Made by a program: the position numbers and the translations under genes
Notes under the pieces: generated by a model
Seen by the model: the letters and a program-made list of their open reading frames with translations, nothing else
Databases searched by the model: none
What the model was told of the DNA's origin: nothing
Shown: piece by piece, positions 24,994 to 34,542 of the stretch
Layout: each line of letters begins with the position of its first letter
How positions within the stretch are numbered: the first letter of the stretch is position 1
Source: Nonomuraea polychroma
Lineage (GTDB): Bacteria; Actinomycetota; Actinomycetes; Streptosporangiales; Streptosporangiaceae
DNA length: 64,000 bases
Direction of reading: 5' to 3'
Assembly (NCBI RefSeq): GCF_004011505.1
Contig: NZ_SAUN01000001.1
Coordinates: forward strand, 3,038,001 to 3,102,000

Positions 24994-26538
24994 ATGGCGG
25001 AGCTGCCGCGGGTGCCGCCGGAGATGTTCCGGTTCACCACGACGGAAAGGGCGGATCTGCATACCGCCGTGCTCTACGCCTTCGGGGAGGCCAACGAGCG
25101 GCTGGAGACGGCGCTCACCATCGACGAGGTGCGGGAGCGGCTGCGGAGCGTGGGGTGGTATGCGCCGGTGGCCGAGCCGGAGCTCGCGGCCACGCTCAAG
25201 CAGCTCGCCGGGTGGCGGCTGCTGGACGTGATCTTCAATCACGCGGGCAGCTTCGCCACGGCCGAGGAATACGAGCGGAAAAACCTGCAATATTCCCTGA
25301 CCAAACGCGGGGAGGCGGCCTTCGCCGGGGTGCAGCACTCCATGGCGATGCTGGCCTCGGCGGGGGCGTTGCAGACCGCGGTGCTCGACGCCATCGCCGA
25401 CCGGCTGGGAGAGCTGGAGCAGCTGCTGCGCGACCCCGATCCTGGCCGCAACCGGCGGATCTTCACGAGTCTGCAGGAGCTCGAGGCGCATCTGGACGGG
25501 TTGCGCAACAACACCAAGCAGTTCAACGGGGAGCTGCAGCGGCTGCTGCGCGTCGAGGGGACGGACCTCACGACGTTTCACGAGGTCAAGGCCGCCACGG
25601 TGGCTTACCTGCAGGAGTTCGTGACCAATCTGGAGCAGCGCGCGGACGTCATCGCCGCCGCGCTGAGCGGGGTCGCCCGGCACGGCGTGAGCGTGGTGCA
25701 CGCGCGGGCGCTCGACGGGGCCGACCTGCCGAAGATGCCGGGGACCGATCACGCCACGCCGTGGCTGGCGGTCAGGGCGGCCCGCTGGGAAGGGCTGCGG
25801 CTGTGGTTCGCCCCCGAGGACGGGGGAGTGCCGCGGGTGCGGCACCTGCACGACGTGGCGCGGCGGGCCATCGTGTCGTTGCTGCAGGTGCTCGACCGGA
25901 TCACCGATTCGCGCCGGCGCTCGTCCAGCGCCGCGGCCGACTTCCGGACCCTGGCCCGCTGGTTCGCCACCGCGGCCGGAGAGGACGACGCGCACCGGTT
26001 GTGGGACGCGGCGTTCGGGCTCGGGCCGGCCAGGCACGCGCATCTGGGTCACGCCGACGCCGAGCTCATCCCGGCCGGGGTGCCGTGGGCGGAGGCGGAG
26101 CCGGTGGAGGTGTCGGCGTTGCTGCGGTCGCGGGGGCGCACCGAGCGGATGGGCCGCACCGGGAGAGTCCGCGACGTGGTGGCGTTGCGGGCCGAGCGCC
26201 GGTCCAGGGCTGAGAAGGAGCGGGCCGAGCTGGAGGCCGCGTGGTCGGCGCTGGCCACGACAGGGGCGATGAGGCTGTCGCAGCTGGGCGAGCTCGATCA
26301 TGAAACCTTCGGGCGGCTGCTCGACCTGCTGGGGCGGGCCCTGGCCGAACGGCCCGACTCGACCGGGTTCCGGCGGGCCGTGACCTCGGACGGGCGGGTG
26401 GAGATCGTGCTCCGGGCCCCCGAGGACGGGTCGGTGGCGGTGCTGCGCACCTCGGAAGGATGGTTCCGGGGACCCGACTTCCTCATCGACATCCGCTCGC
26501 TCGGGGTGGGCGCGCGGGATGGGGCGGTGAGCGCGTGA
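24994..26538 (+). CDS. jetA: Wadjet type II JetA, kleisin-like (TIGR02677/DUF2397)
   Basis: A 514-residue protein recognised by the DUF2397 N-terminus (PEMFRFTTTERADLHTAVLY, residues 7-26), winged-helix elements and the central helical region (RIFTSLQELEAHLDGLRNNT). In Wadjet, JetA is the kleisin-like bridge between JetC ATPase heads. The ATG at 24994 has GGGAGGGGAG just upstream; an ATG at 24973 is weaker. It heads jetA-B-C-D, with a 4-base overlap into jetB. The complex is an SMC-like loop extruder that recognises and cuts small circular DNA such as plasmids. Confidence 0.93.
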   Translation: MAELPRVPPEMFRFTTTERADLHTAVLYAFGEANERLETALTIDEVRERLRSVGWYAPVAEPELAATLKQLAGWRLLDVIFNHAGSFATAEEYERKNLQYSLTKRGEAAFAGVQHSMAMLASAGALQTAVLDAIADRLGELEQLLRDPDPGRNRRIFTSLQELEAHLDGLRNNTKQFNGELQRLLRVEGTDLTTFHEVKAATVAYLQEFVTNLEQRADVIAAALSGVARHGVSVVHARALDGADLPKMPGTDHATPWLAVRAARWEGLRLWFAPEDGGVPRVRHLHDVARRAIVSLLQVLDRITDSRRRSSSAAADFRTLARWFATAAGEDDAHRLWDAAFGLGPARHAHLGHADAELIPAGVPWAEAEPVEVSALLRSRGRTERMGRTGRVRDVVALRAERRSRAEKERAELEAAWSALATTGAMRLSQLGELDHETFGRLLDLLGRALAERPDSTGFRRAVTSDGRVEIVLRAPEDGSVAVLRTSEGWFRGPDFLIDIRSLGVGARDGAVSA

Positions 26539-27734
26539 GCACTCTCGCCAACCAGCTCGTCAGGGCCGAGAAGGAAGAGATCGCACGGGCGATCAGGACG
26601 CTTCTCGGCCGGCCGCTGGTGTCCCTGCACGACGATCCGGTCGCGTTCGACCTGATCAGGAAGCGGCGGCAGCCGCTCACCCAGTGGTTCGACTACTTCT
26701 GCGGGTGGCGGCTGGTCGTGGAGCCGCGCCAGGGATACGCCCGCCTGGTCAAGGTCAGGTCCGAGGCGAATGCGACCCGGCCCGCCCGGCGGCGGCGCAC
26801 GACGCGGGCGCCGTTCGACCGCCGCCGCTACACGCTGCTGTGCCTGTGCGCGGCCGAGCTGCTCTCCTCGCCGGTCACCACGATCGGGATGCTCGCCCAG
26901 CGGGTGATCCAGGCTGCCGGGGTCGAGCCGGAGGTGCCGGCGTTCGACCCCGTCAGGACCGAGGAACGCGCGGCGTTCGTGGACGCGCTCAAGCTGCTCG
27001 AACACTACGGCGCCGTCACCGCGATGGACGGGACGACCGACTCCTACCTGGGCGACGAGGATGCCAAGGTGCTCTACCGGGTCGACACCACGCGGGTGAT
27101 CAGGCTGCTCGCCGCGCCGGTGCCCCCGTCCCGGGTCGAGGCGGCGGGAGGCGGCGCCGACCTGGCCGCGCTCACCGCGGAGACCCGCTACGGCGGCGAC
27201 GAGCCGACCGAGACCCAGCGCAACCTGTGGGCCAGGCACTCGATCATCCGCCGCCTCCTGGACGATCCCGTCCTCTACCGCGACGAGCTGACCCCCGCCC
27301 AGTCCGCGTACGCGGCCTCGCTCACCGGCCGCCAGATCATCCGCCGCGCCGCCGAGGAGGCCGGTTTCGTGCTGGAGGAACGCGCGGAGGGTTTCCTGCT
27401 CGTCGACTCCGACGCCACCGCCACGGACGCCAGGTTCCCCGACGACTCCAGCCACGCCAAGGTCGCCGCCCTGCTCATGCTCGACCTGCTGGTCTCCTCC
27501 GGCCCCGTGACCGTGGCCCGGCTCGACGCCGAGGCCGCCGAGCTGCTGCGCCGCTTCCCCCAGTGGGCGAAGGCCTACCAGTCCGACGGCGGAGGGCCAC
27601 GGCTGGCCGCCGACGCGCTGGAGGTGCTCATGTCGTTCGGGCTGGCCCGCCACACGGGCGACCAGGTCACCGCCCTGCCCGCCGCCGCACGTTACCGGGT
27701 CGATCGCGGCACGGACTTCATGGAGGACGCATGA
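26535..27734 (+). CDS. jetB: Wadjet type II JetB (TIGR02678/DUF2398)
   Basis: A 399-residue DUF2398 protein. Conserved stretches include RAIRTLLGRPLV (about 17-28), FDYFCGWRLVVEP (about 55-67), TLLCLCAAELLSSPVTTIG (about 101-119) and winged-helix repeats towards the C-terminus. JetB is the KITE/MukE-like subunit that binds the kleisin. The start is GTG at 26535, overlapping the jetA stop; its own stop overlaps the jetC ATG. No truncation is seen. Confidence 0.93.
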   Translation: MSTLANQLVRAEKEEIARAIRTLLGRPLVSLHDDPVAFDLIRKRRQPLTQWFDYFCGWRLVVEPRQGYARLVKVRSEANATRPARRRRTTRAPFDRRRYTLLCLCAAELLSSPVTTIGMLAQRVIQAAGVEPEVPAFDPVRTEERAAFVDALKLLEHYGAVTAMDGTTDSYLGDEDAKVLYRVDTTRVIRLLAAPVPPSRVEAAGGGADLAALTAETRYGGDEPTETQRNLWARHSIIRRLLDDPVLYRDELTPAQSAYAASLTGRQIIRRAAEEAGFVLEERAEGFLLVDSDATATDARFPDDSSHAKVAALLMLDLLVSSGPVTVARLDAEAAELLRRFPQWAKAYQSDGGGPRLAADALEVLMSFGLARHTGDQVTALPAAARYRVDRGTDFMEDA

Positions 27735-30700
27735 CCGTCACCGAGCTCACCTCCGACCGGGCCGGGCACGGGGGAGAGGGCCGCTGGACGCCCGTGCGCG
27801 CCGGGATACTCAACGTGTGGCGCTACTTCGACGAGGTGTTCGAATTCCACCGGGGCAGGCTGCTGCTGCGCGGGCCCAACGGCAGCGGCAAGTCGAAGGT
27901 GCTGGAGCTGCTGCTGCCGTACGTGCTCGACGCCAGCCTCAAGCCGAGCAGGCTGTCCACGTTCGGCGGCACCGAGCGGACCATGCACTGGAACCTCATG
28001 GGCGACGGCGCCACCGGCACCACCCGCGTGGGCTACGTGTGGCTGGAGTTCCGCCACTCCGACGGGCGCTGGTTCACGTGCGGCGCCCGTCTCCAGGCCA
28101 CCATTCACACGAAAAACGTCACCGCCACCTATTTCACGACTGAAGCCCGCATCGACACCCCGGACGGCATCCGGATCAGCGGCGAAGGCGGCCAGCCCTT
28201 GACCAAGGCGCAGCTCGTCGAGGAGCTCGGCCCGTACGGCAAGGTCCACGAGTCCGCCGACGCCTACCGCACCGTCGTCCGCCATACGCTCTACCGGGGA
28301 CTCAACGAGCAGCGCTACGACTCGCTGCTCACCGCACTGCGCCAGCTCCGCACCCCCAAACTGTCCGAACGCCTCGACCCTGGCCTGCTGTCCGACCTGC
28401 TGTCCAGCGCCCTGCCGCCGCTCGGCGAGGGCGAGATCCACGAGATCGCCGAGGGGTTCGAGCGGCTCGACCGGCAGCGCGAGGAGCTGCGCCTGCTCGA
28501 TCGTGACATGGAGGAGGCCGACAGGCTCGCCGCCCGGCAGCGCGGATACGCCCAGCGGGTCCTGCGAGCCGCGGCGGCCGCCGTGACCTCGGCCGGCTAC
28601 ACCATGGAGGCGCTCGCCGCCGAGGCCAAGGCCAAGCGGGAGGCGTTGAAGGAGGCCGAGGACGAGCTCGTGGCCGCGACGGCGCGGCTGGGGGAGGAGG
28701 AGGCCCAGGAGCTGGCCCTGGCCGCGCAGATCGACGGGCTCAAGGAGAGCGAGGCGTACAAGGCGGGCAGTGAGCTGCACCGGCTCCGCACGGAGGCGCA
28801 GACCGCCCACGAGACGGCGGCCGGGCTCCGCGACCAGGCGGGGACGGCGGCCCGGTCCGCCACCGCCAGACAGGAGGCGGCGGCCCACGCCGAGGCGGCC
28901 GCCCGCACGTCCGCGGCGCTCGCCGACCGCGCCCGCGCCGAAGCCCGCCACGCAGCCGAACGCGCGGGACTGCTCGCGGTTCATGAGAAAAGCGAGCGCG
29001 CCGACCGGCTTGCCTCCCGCGACGAGGCCGAGGGTGCCGGTCGGTTCGGGTCCCGCGACGAGGCCGAGGGTGCCGGTCGGTTCGGGTCCCGAGACGAGCC
29101 TGAGCGCGCCAGTTGGCCTGCGTCCCTTCACGAGACCGGCGGGCGCGATGACGCCGCCGCACCGATGTCCGTCCCCGCAAGCCGCCACGCCGACGCCGGA
29201 GCCGGCCTGCGCGAGGGACGCCGCGACGGCGACGGCGAGCGGCAGGGCGGGCCCCAGGCGGTGGACAGCGTCTCCTTTGGCGGGCAGCGGAGTGGCGCCG
29301 CGCCTGAGAGGCGGCGCGACGGCGAGGAAGCCGTGCGCCGCGCGCGAGAGCTGCTGCGAGCCGCCGTGACCAGCCGCGCCGCCCAGATCAGGGAAGTCAG
29401 GTCCGCGGCCCTGACTCACGAGGAGGCGGTCAACCGCCGCACCTCCGCCGAGCACGACCGCGACCAGGCCAGGGACGACCTCGCGACCGCCCAGCAGGCC
29501 CACGACCAGGCCGAACGCCTGCGCGACGACCGCGCCCGCGACCTGGCCGCCGCCCTGGCCGAATGGGCGGGCGGCTGCACCCAGCTCCAGCTCGACCCGG
29601 ACGAGCTGGCCGGTCTGGTGGACCGGCCCGAGCAGGCCGACGAGCTGGTCGCCACGGCCCGCACCACGGCCGCCGTCGGGCTGGCGGCGCGGGAGCAGGA
29701 GCTGACGACGTTCCGCAAGGGGCTCGTGGCCGAGCGCTCCGGGCTGGCCGGGGAACGCCAGAGCCTCGACGGGCAGGGTGTGCTGGAGCCACCCCCCTCG
29801 CACACCCGCACGCCCTCCGCCAGGGACGGGCGCCCGGGCGCGCCGCTGTGGCGGGCGGTGGCCTTCAGATCCGGCATCGACCTCGTCGCCCAGGCCGGGG
29901 TGGAGGCCGCGCTCGAGGCGGCGGGCCTGCTCGACCTGTGGCTGCTGCCCGACGGCGGGTTCGACGCGGGCGAGCACGACGCCTTCGCCGTGGCCGCGTT
30001 GTCGCGGCCCGCGCCCGCCTACAGCCTGGCCCACGTGCTGATTCCCGAGCCGGATTCCCCGGCCCCGGCCGACGCCGTGCTGTCCGGCATCGCGTTCGCG
30101 CCGACCGCGATGGGCGTCGACCATCCCGCCGTCATCGGCGCGGACGGCACCTGGCGGCTCGGCCCCGCGGCGGGCCGCTGGGTCAAACCCGAGCCCTCCT
30201 ACATCGGCGCCACCGCCCGCGAACGCGCCAGGCGGCGCCGCATCGCCGAGCTGGACGAGCGGCTCAGCGAGCTCGCGGGCCTGATCGCCGACTGCGACCA
30301 CCTGCTGGCGGTGCTCGCGGGCGACCGCGACACGCTGGCCGCCGAGCTGCGCCGCCGACCCGACAGGAGGCCGTACGCCGACGCGGTGCAGGCCCTCGAC
30401 GGCGCCGTGAAGAAGGTGGCGCTGCTGGAGGACCGGCTGCGGACGCAGGAGGAGCGGCTGCGCGAGCGGGAGAAGGAAGCCGCCAGGTCGCTGCGGCACC
30501 TCACCGAGCTGGCGGCGGGACACGCCCTGCCGACCGCGCTGCCCGCGCTGGACAACCTGGAGGAGGCGCTGCGGACCGCCGAGACGGCCGGCGCCGTCTG
30601 GCACGACCGCCGCGGTGACGCCCGCGCCGCCCGCGAACGTGCCGAGGCCGCCGCCGAGACCGCCGGCGAATACCAGGACCTCGCGGTCAAGGCCGTCGAA

Positions 30701-32059
30701 CGCGCCGAGGAGGCCGCGGCAGCCGCCGTCGTGCTGGCCGAACGGCTGGCCGCCATCGAGTCCACCGTCGGCGTCGAGCACCTGCACGTGCTCGAGCAAC
30801 TCCACCAGACCCAGACCGCCTACCAGGCCTGCCGCCGCCTCATCAAATCCGTCAACGACGAGCTGTCCCGGCTCAACGCCCGGCTCGGCCGGCTCAAGGG
30901 CGAGCTGGGCACGGCGGAGGAGAAGCACGCCGAAGCGGGCCGGGCACGCGACGCGGTGTCGGGGCGATTCCGCCGCCTGGCGGCCGGGCACCTGCCCGCG
31001 GACGCGCGGGTGTCCATCGACCTCGCCCCGGACGCCGGGGTGCGGGCGGTGCTCGAGGCTGCCAGGGCCGTCGCCGAGCGGCTGGCGGCGGTGCCGTACG
31101 AGAACAAGAACGTCAGGGAGGCCGAGGCCCGGCTGCAGGACGCCTTCCACCACGCCAGGGAGATCCTCGCCAACCGGGCCGACCTGGAGCTGGCGCCGGA
31201 CGACGACGTCCAGGTGCTGACCGCCACCGTGGGCGGCGTCCGCACGGGGGCGGCGGCGCTGAGCACGGCGCTGCGCAAGGAGCGTGACGAGCGGCGTTCG
31301 GACATCACGGAGGCGGAGCGGGACCTGTTCGACCGCACGCTGGCCGGTGACACACGGCGGCATCTCGCCGACCGGATCAGGCAGGCGACCGCGCTGGTCG
31401 ACGGCATGAACCAGCGCCTCGAACGCGTCCGCACCGCCTCCCGCGTGGCGGTGCGGCTGGTGTGGCAGGTCGATCCGGCCCAGTCCGCCGGCACGCGGGC
31501 CGCCCGCGACCTGCTGCTCCGCGACCCCGCCGGGCTGAACGACGCCGACAAGGAGGCCCTGTACGTCTTCTTCAGGGACCGGGTGGAGGAGGCGCGGGCC
31601 GACGACTCCTCGGCGAGCTGGGAGGACCAGCTGATGAAGGTGCTGGACTACACGGCCTGGCACCGGTTCGTGGTCAAGCTCGATCGCGGGGACGGGCAGG
31701 GATGGCAGGATCTCACCAGGAAGCTGCATGGGGCGCTGTCGGGCGGGGAGAAGGCGATCGCTTTGCACCTGCCGCTGTTCGCCGCCGTGGCCGCGCACTA
31801 TCAGACCGATCCCGGGTGCCCGCGGTTCATCCTGCTGGATGAGGTGTTCGTGGGGGTGGACAGGACGAATCGGGGGCAGGTGTTCGACCTGCTGGTGGAC
31901 CTGGGGCTGGATCTCGTGCTCACGTCCGACCACGAGTGGTGCGAATACCGTGAGCTGGACGGGATCGCGATCCACCAGCTCATCACGGGGGACGGCGACG
32001 ACGCGGTGACGACGGCCCGCTTCGTCTGGAACGGCTACCGAACGGTGGCGACCGAATGA
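27731..32059 (+). CDS. jetC: Wadjet type II JetC, SMC/MukB-like ATPase (TIGR02680)
   Basis: A 1442-residue SMC-like ATPase. The N-terminal head has Walker A GPNGSGKS (48-55) and the TFGGTERTMHWNLMGD block. Two long coiled-coil arms follow with a hinge-like globular region (about 690-820: LWRAVAFRSGIDLVAQ). The C-terminal head has the ABC signature LSGGEKAIALH (about 1335) and Walker B FILLDEVFVGVD (about 1362-1373). The first arm is interrupted at about 418-535 by a low-complexity, non-coil insertion that includes tandem 12-residue repeats. JetC hydrolyses ATP to extrude DNA loops. Confidence 0.95.
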   Translation: MTVTELTSDRAGHGGEGRWTPVRAGILNVWRYFDEVFEFHRGRLLLRGPNGSGKSKVLELLLPYVLDASLKPSRLSTFGGTERTMHWNLMGDGATGTTRVGYVWLEFRHSDGRWFTCGARLQATIHTKNVTATYFTTEARIDTPDGIRISGEGGQPLTKAQLVEELGPYGKVHESADAYRTVVRHTLYRGLNEQRYDSLLTALRQLRTPKLSERLDPGLLSDLLSSALPPLGEGEIHEIAEGFERLDRQREELRLLDRDMEEADRLAARQRGYAQRVLRAAAAAVTSAGYTMEALAAEAKAKREALKEAEDELVAATARLGEEEAQELALAAQIDGLKESEAYKAGSELHRLRTEAQTAHETAAGLRDQAGTAARSATARQEAAAHAEAAARTSAALADRARAEARHAAERAGLLAVHEKSERADRLASRDEAEGAGRFGSRDEAEGAGRFGSRDEPERASWPASLHETGGRDDAAAPMSVPASRHADAGAGLREGRRDGDGERQGGPQAVDSVSFGGQRSGAAPERRRDGEEAVRRARELLRAAVTSRAAQIREVRSAALTHEEAVNRRTSAEHDRDQARDDLATAQQAHDQAERLRDDRARDLAAALAEWAGGCTQLQLDPDELAGLVDRPEQADELVATARTTAAVGLAAREQELTTFRKGLVAERSGLAGERQSLDGQGVLEPPPSHTRTPSARDGRPGAPLWRAVAFRSGIDLVAQAGVEAALEAAGLLDLWLLPDGGFDAGEHDAFAVAALSRPAPAYSLAHVLIPEPDSPAPADAVLSGIAFAPTAMGVDHPAVIGADGTWRLGPAAGRWVKPEPSYIGATARERARRRRIAELDERLSELAGLIADCDHLLAVLAGDRDTLAAELRRRPDRRPYADAVQALDGAVKKVALLEDRLRTQEERLREREKEAARSLRHLTELAAGHALPTALPALDNLEEALRTAETAGAVWHDRRGDARAARERAEAAAETAGEYQDLAVKAVERAEEAAAAAVVLAERLAAIESTVGVEHLHVLEQLHQTQTAYQACRRLIKSVNDELSRLNARLGRLKGELGTAEEKHAEAGRARDAVSGRFRRLAAGHLPADARVSIDLAPDAGVRAVLEAARAVAERLAAVPYENKNVREAEARLQDAFHHAREILANRADLELAPDDDVQVLTATVGGVRTGAAALSTALRKERDERRSDITEAERDLFDRTLAGDTRRHLADRIRQATALVDGMNQRLERVRTASRVAVRLVWQVDPAQSAGTRAARDLLLRDPAGLNDADKEALYVFFRDRVEEARADDSSASWEDQLMKVLDYTAWHRFVVKLDRGDGQGWQDLTRKLHGALSGGEKAIALHLPLFAAVAAHYQTDPGCPRFILLDEVFVGVDRTNRGQVFDLLVDLGLDLVLTSDHEWCEYRELDGIAIHQLITGDGDDAVTTARFVWNGYRTVATE
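29015..29086 (+). repeat. In-frame 36-bp tandem repeat inside jetC
   Basis: Two identical 36-bp units (29015-29050 and 29051-29086), each encoding the 12-residue unit AEGAGRFGSRDE in register, flanked by two diverged copies (SERADRLASRDE before, PERASWPASLHE after). The array keeps the reading frame and sits within the first coiled-coil arm, so it changes arm length without breaking the gene. Confidence 0.85.
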
Positions 32060-33240
32060 CCGCCGCCGGACGGTTGCCCGGCGATGTGCCTGCCGTGCCG
32101 GAGCGGTTGCGCGCCGCGGCGCTGCGGCCCGTCTGGACGGCGCTGCACGAGCGGCTTTCCTCCGGCCACCAGGTCAGCCGCGTGAAGGTGACCGGGCTGG
32201 ACGCCGAGCAGCAGGCCGCGGTCGCCGACCTGCTCGGCCTCGACCGTTACCCGGGCCCGTCGGCCACCATCGACGTCGCCCGGTTGGAGGCCGCACTGGG
32301 CGGGCTCGACGTCCGCACCGTCGCCGAGGCGCTCATCGGTCCGCTCGACGACCGCAGGCGCCGGCGGGCGGAGCGGCGGGAGGAGCGCGAGGCCCTGCTG
32401 GACTGGTTCACCACCCACCCAGTGGTCACCGCCGAGCCCGCGCTGCTGGCGCTGTCCGCCGTCCGCGCCGGCCGCGACCTCCTCCAGCAGGCCCTCGCCG
32501 TGCTCGCCGCGCTGCCCGGCTCGGGACGGCCGCTCGCGGCGGTGGCGGCCGACGTCACCGGCGACCCGCACGCGCTCGACGAGGGCACGCGCCTGTCGTC
32601 GCTCGTGTTGAAAGCGCTGTCGATGCTCTATGACATCCCCGCGCCCGAAGGCGCCGAGGCGCGCCGGGCGCTGTGGGAACGCGCGGGCGTGGCCTGTGAC
32701 GCCCTGTCCACGACGGTCCTGGTCGCCGGATTACGGCCCGCCGGCGACTCCGCACTGGCCCGCGTGCTGCGGATCTGGGACGGACAACCCAGCGTGATCA
32801 CCCTCGCCCAGCTCCAGGACACCTTGGACCTGCGCGAACGCGACGTGTGGGTGGTGGAGAACCCTTCCGTGCTGGCGCTGGCCCAGCGCCGCTTCGGCAC
32901 CGCCTGCCCACCCATGGTGTGCACGTCCGGCTGGCCGAACAGCGCCGTCATCCGCCTTCTGCGCTCGCTGCCGGGCACCCAGCTGCACTATCACGGCGAC
33001 CTCGACGGGGAGGGGGTGCGCATCGCCGCCTACACCATGGCCAAGACGGGCGCCGAGCCGTGGCGCATGTCCACCGCCGACTACCTGCGTGGACTCACCG
33101 ATCTTCGGTCCGGAGTCCCTCCCCCTGGCCGGGTGACGGACGCGCCCTGGGATCCTGAGCTTGCCCCAGCCATGCGATCACATGGCCTGGCAGTCCCGGA
33201 GGAACGGGTCGCGGAAGAGCTGCTCGACGACCTGACCTGA
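32056..33240 (+). CDS. jetD: Wadjet type II JetD nuclease (TIGR02679/DUF2399, Toprim)
   Basis: A 394-residue nuclease subunit. The N-terminal half is the helical DNA-binding arm (DUF3322-like role). The C-terminal half is a Toprim-type DUF2399 domain with the catalytic Glu in VWVVENPSVL (about 265) and the DxD in HYHGDLDGEG (about 313-317). In Wadjet, JetD homodimers cleave the plasmid once JetABC has extruded it. ATG at 32056 overlaps the jetC stop (ATGA). All catalytic residues are present, so the system looks functional. Confidence 0.93.
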   Translation: MTAAGRLPGDVPAVPERLRAAALRPVWTALHERLSSGHQVSRVKVTGLDAEQQAAVADLLGLDRYPGPSATIDVARLEAALGGLDVRTVAEALIGPLDDRRRRRAERREEREALLDWFTTHPVVTAEPALLALSAVRAGRDLLQQALAVLAALPGSGRPLAAVAADVTGDPHALDEGTRLSSLVLKALSMLYDIPAPEGAEARRALWERAGVACDALSTTVLVAGLRPAGDSALARVLRIWDGQPSVITLAQLQDTLDLRERDVWVVENPSVLALAQRRFGTACPPMVCTSGWPNSAVIRLLRSLPGTQLHYHGDLDGEGVRIAAYTMAKTGAEPWRMSTADYLRGLTDLRSGVPPPGRVTDAPWDPELAPAMRSHGLAVPEERVAEELLDDLT

Positions 33241-33422
33241 CCGGAACGCGGCACCTTTCCAGCCGGCCCCCTGATGGGCTCGTGGAACGCCTCCACGAAC
33301 GCCGCCGAGACGATCCTGGGTGTGCGCGCCGCCACCGAGCGCCGTGATCGCGGCTCACGCCCGGGACACGTGATCCGGAATCCGCGCGCGTTGGAACGCT
33401 TCCTGGCACGCGTCACGGCCGG

Positions 33423-34415
33423 TCAGGCCCCCGGGCCGGGCGTGACCTCGTCCGTGGGCAGGCCGGCCAGGGCGGCGGCGAGACGCGAGGCGAGCGTCGC
33501 GACTGCGGCGCGCAGTTCCGGCCCGCCCTCGACGCGGAAGGGGAACGGCACGGCCGGCAGCCACTCCTGCGCGTACATCGCCGGATTGCTCGTGCTGCCG
33601 ACGAGCACGCACCCGTTCCCCGACCGTTCGAGCCGTCCCATGGGCGGCCGGATCCAGGGCGCCACCTCGGTGAGGGGAGCGTCGAATACGACGCGCGTGG
33701 CGAACTCCCATCCGGTGCCCAGGTTCTCCTCCAGCGCCGCCACCGGGTCGAGGCCGTCGGGCGGCTCGAACGCGTGCGTGCTCCGCTGAACCTGGCGGAC
33801 GCGGTCCACCCGGTAGGTGCGGACGGCGTCCGCGCGGTGGGAGTAGCACAGCAGGTACCAGCGCCCGTGGCGGACGACGACCGCCCAGGGGTCCACTTCG
33901 GCCTCCCACTCGTTGCCGGACTCGCTGCGGTAGGCGACCACCACGCGCCGCCGGTCCGCGATGGCGGCCACCAGCGCGCTGGTGGTGGCGGGATCCGGAC
34001 GGGCCGAGAACCGGTCCGGCGCCGCCGACGCATACTCGCGCAGCGCCGCCGCCTGCCGGCCGACGCTCTCGGGCAGGGCCCGGATGACCTTGCCCAGGGC
34101 AGCGCCGACGAGGTCGCCGACGTCGGCGGCCGTCGGCTGGCCGTCCAGCACCGCCATGACGAGGCCAAGCGCCTCGGGCTCGGTGAAGGCGACCGGAGGC
34201 AGCCGCGTCCCGCGCCCGAGCCGGTAGCCGCCATAGGGGCCGCGGGCCGACTCGACGGGGATGCCCGCCTCGCGCAGGATCCCGACGTACCGGCGCGCGG
34301 CCCGCTCCGTGACACCCAGACAGGCGGCGAGCTCGCCGGCGGTCACGCCGGGGCGGGCCTGGAGGATCTCCATGGCGCGCAGCGCCCGTGCGGTGGGGCT
34401 GAGATCGGTCGGCAC
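33423..34415 (-). CDS. WYL-domain HTH transcriptional regulator
   Basis: A 330-residue YafY-type regulator. The HTH is at about 10-60 (ALRAMEILQARPGVTAGELA..TERAARRYVGILREAGIPV), followed by the glycine-rich PYGGYRLGRG wing, a WYL domain (VVRHGRWYLLCYSHR, about 185) and a WCX C-terminus. The start is GTG at 34415 with an AAGGTG ribosome site. It is divergent from an alpha/beta hydrolase, the same arrangement as the WYL/epoxide-hydrolase pair at 3.6-5.8 kb. Most likely it controls that hydrolase; the ligand is unknown. Confidence 0.9.
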   Translation of the reverse strand: MPTDLSPTARALRAMEILQARPGVTAGELAACLGVTERAARRYVGILREAGIPVESARGPYGGYRLGRGTRLPPVAFTEPEALGLVMAVLDGQPTAADVGDLVGAALGKVIRALPESVGRQAAALREYASAAPDRFSARPDPATTSALVAAIADRRRVVVAYRSESGNEWEAEVDPWAVVVRHGRWYLLCYSHRADAVRTYRVDRVRQVQRSTHAFEPPDGLDPVAALEENLGTGWEFATRVVFDAPLTEVAPWIRPPMGRLERSGNGCVLVGSTSNPAMYAQEWLPAVPFPFRVEGGPELRAAVATLASRLAAALAGLPTDEVTPGPGA

Positions 34416-34460
34416 ACGAGCACCTTAGGAGGTGACGGAATGAACAGGAAGTAGAACGTC

Positions 34461-34498
34461 CGGAATTGGTCCTAGCCTGACGTCCTGACCGAGTTCCG
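34461..34498. promoter_or_regulatory. Imperfect inverted repeat between WYL regulator and hydrolase
   Basis: CGGAA-tt-GGTC (34461-34471) is mirrored by GACC-gag-TTCCG (34487-34498), with arm spacers of 2 and 3 bases. It is central in the 127-base divergent gap, so it is a candidate operator for the adjacent WYL regulator. The unequal spacers make this weaker than the operator at 4785. Confidence 0.35.
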
Positions 34499-34542
34499 CG
34501 GGCCAGATCTCGCCGGAACGTACCGAAGAAAGAGAACTGATC

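Noticed and set aside
27692..31975. A very long open frame on the minus strand opposite jetC
   Set aside because: It is a GC-bias shadow of jetC: composition is Gly/Arg/Pro/Val-rich, there are no domains, and the plus-strand gene has all the ATPase motifs.
24432..33240. Wadjet locus as part of a larger defence island
   Set aside because: Neighbouring genes (SRPBCC proteins, kinase fusion, WYL regulator, hydrolase) are not recognised defence genes, and no integrase, tRNA or direct repeat marks island borders here.
33274..33789. Possible gene starting in the gap after jetD
   Set aside because: The frame runs antisense through the end of the WYL regulator and has no ribosome site or recognisable motif; only the WYL gene is supported.
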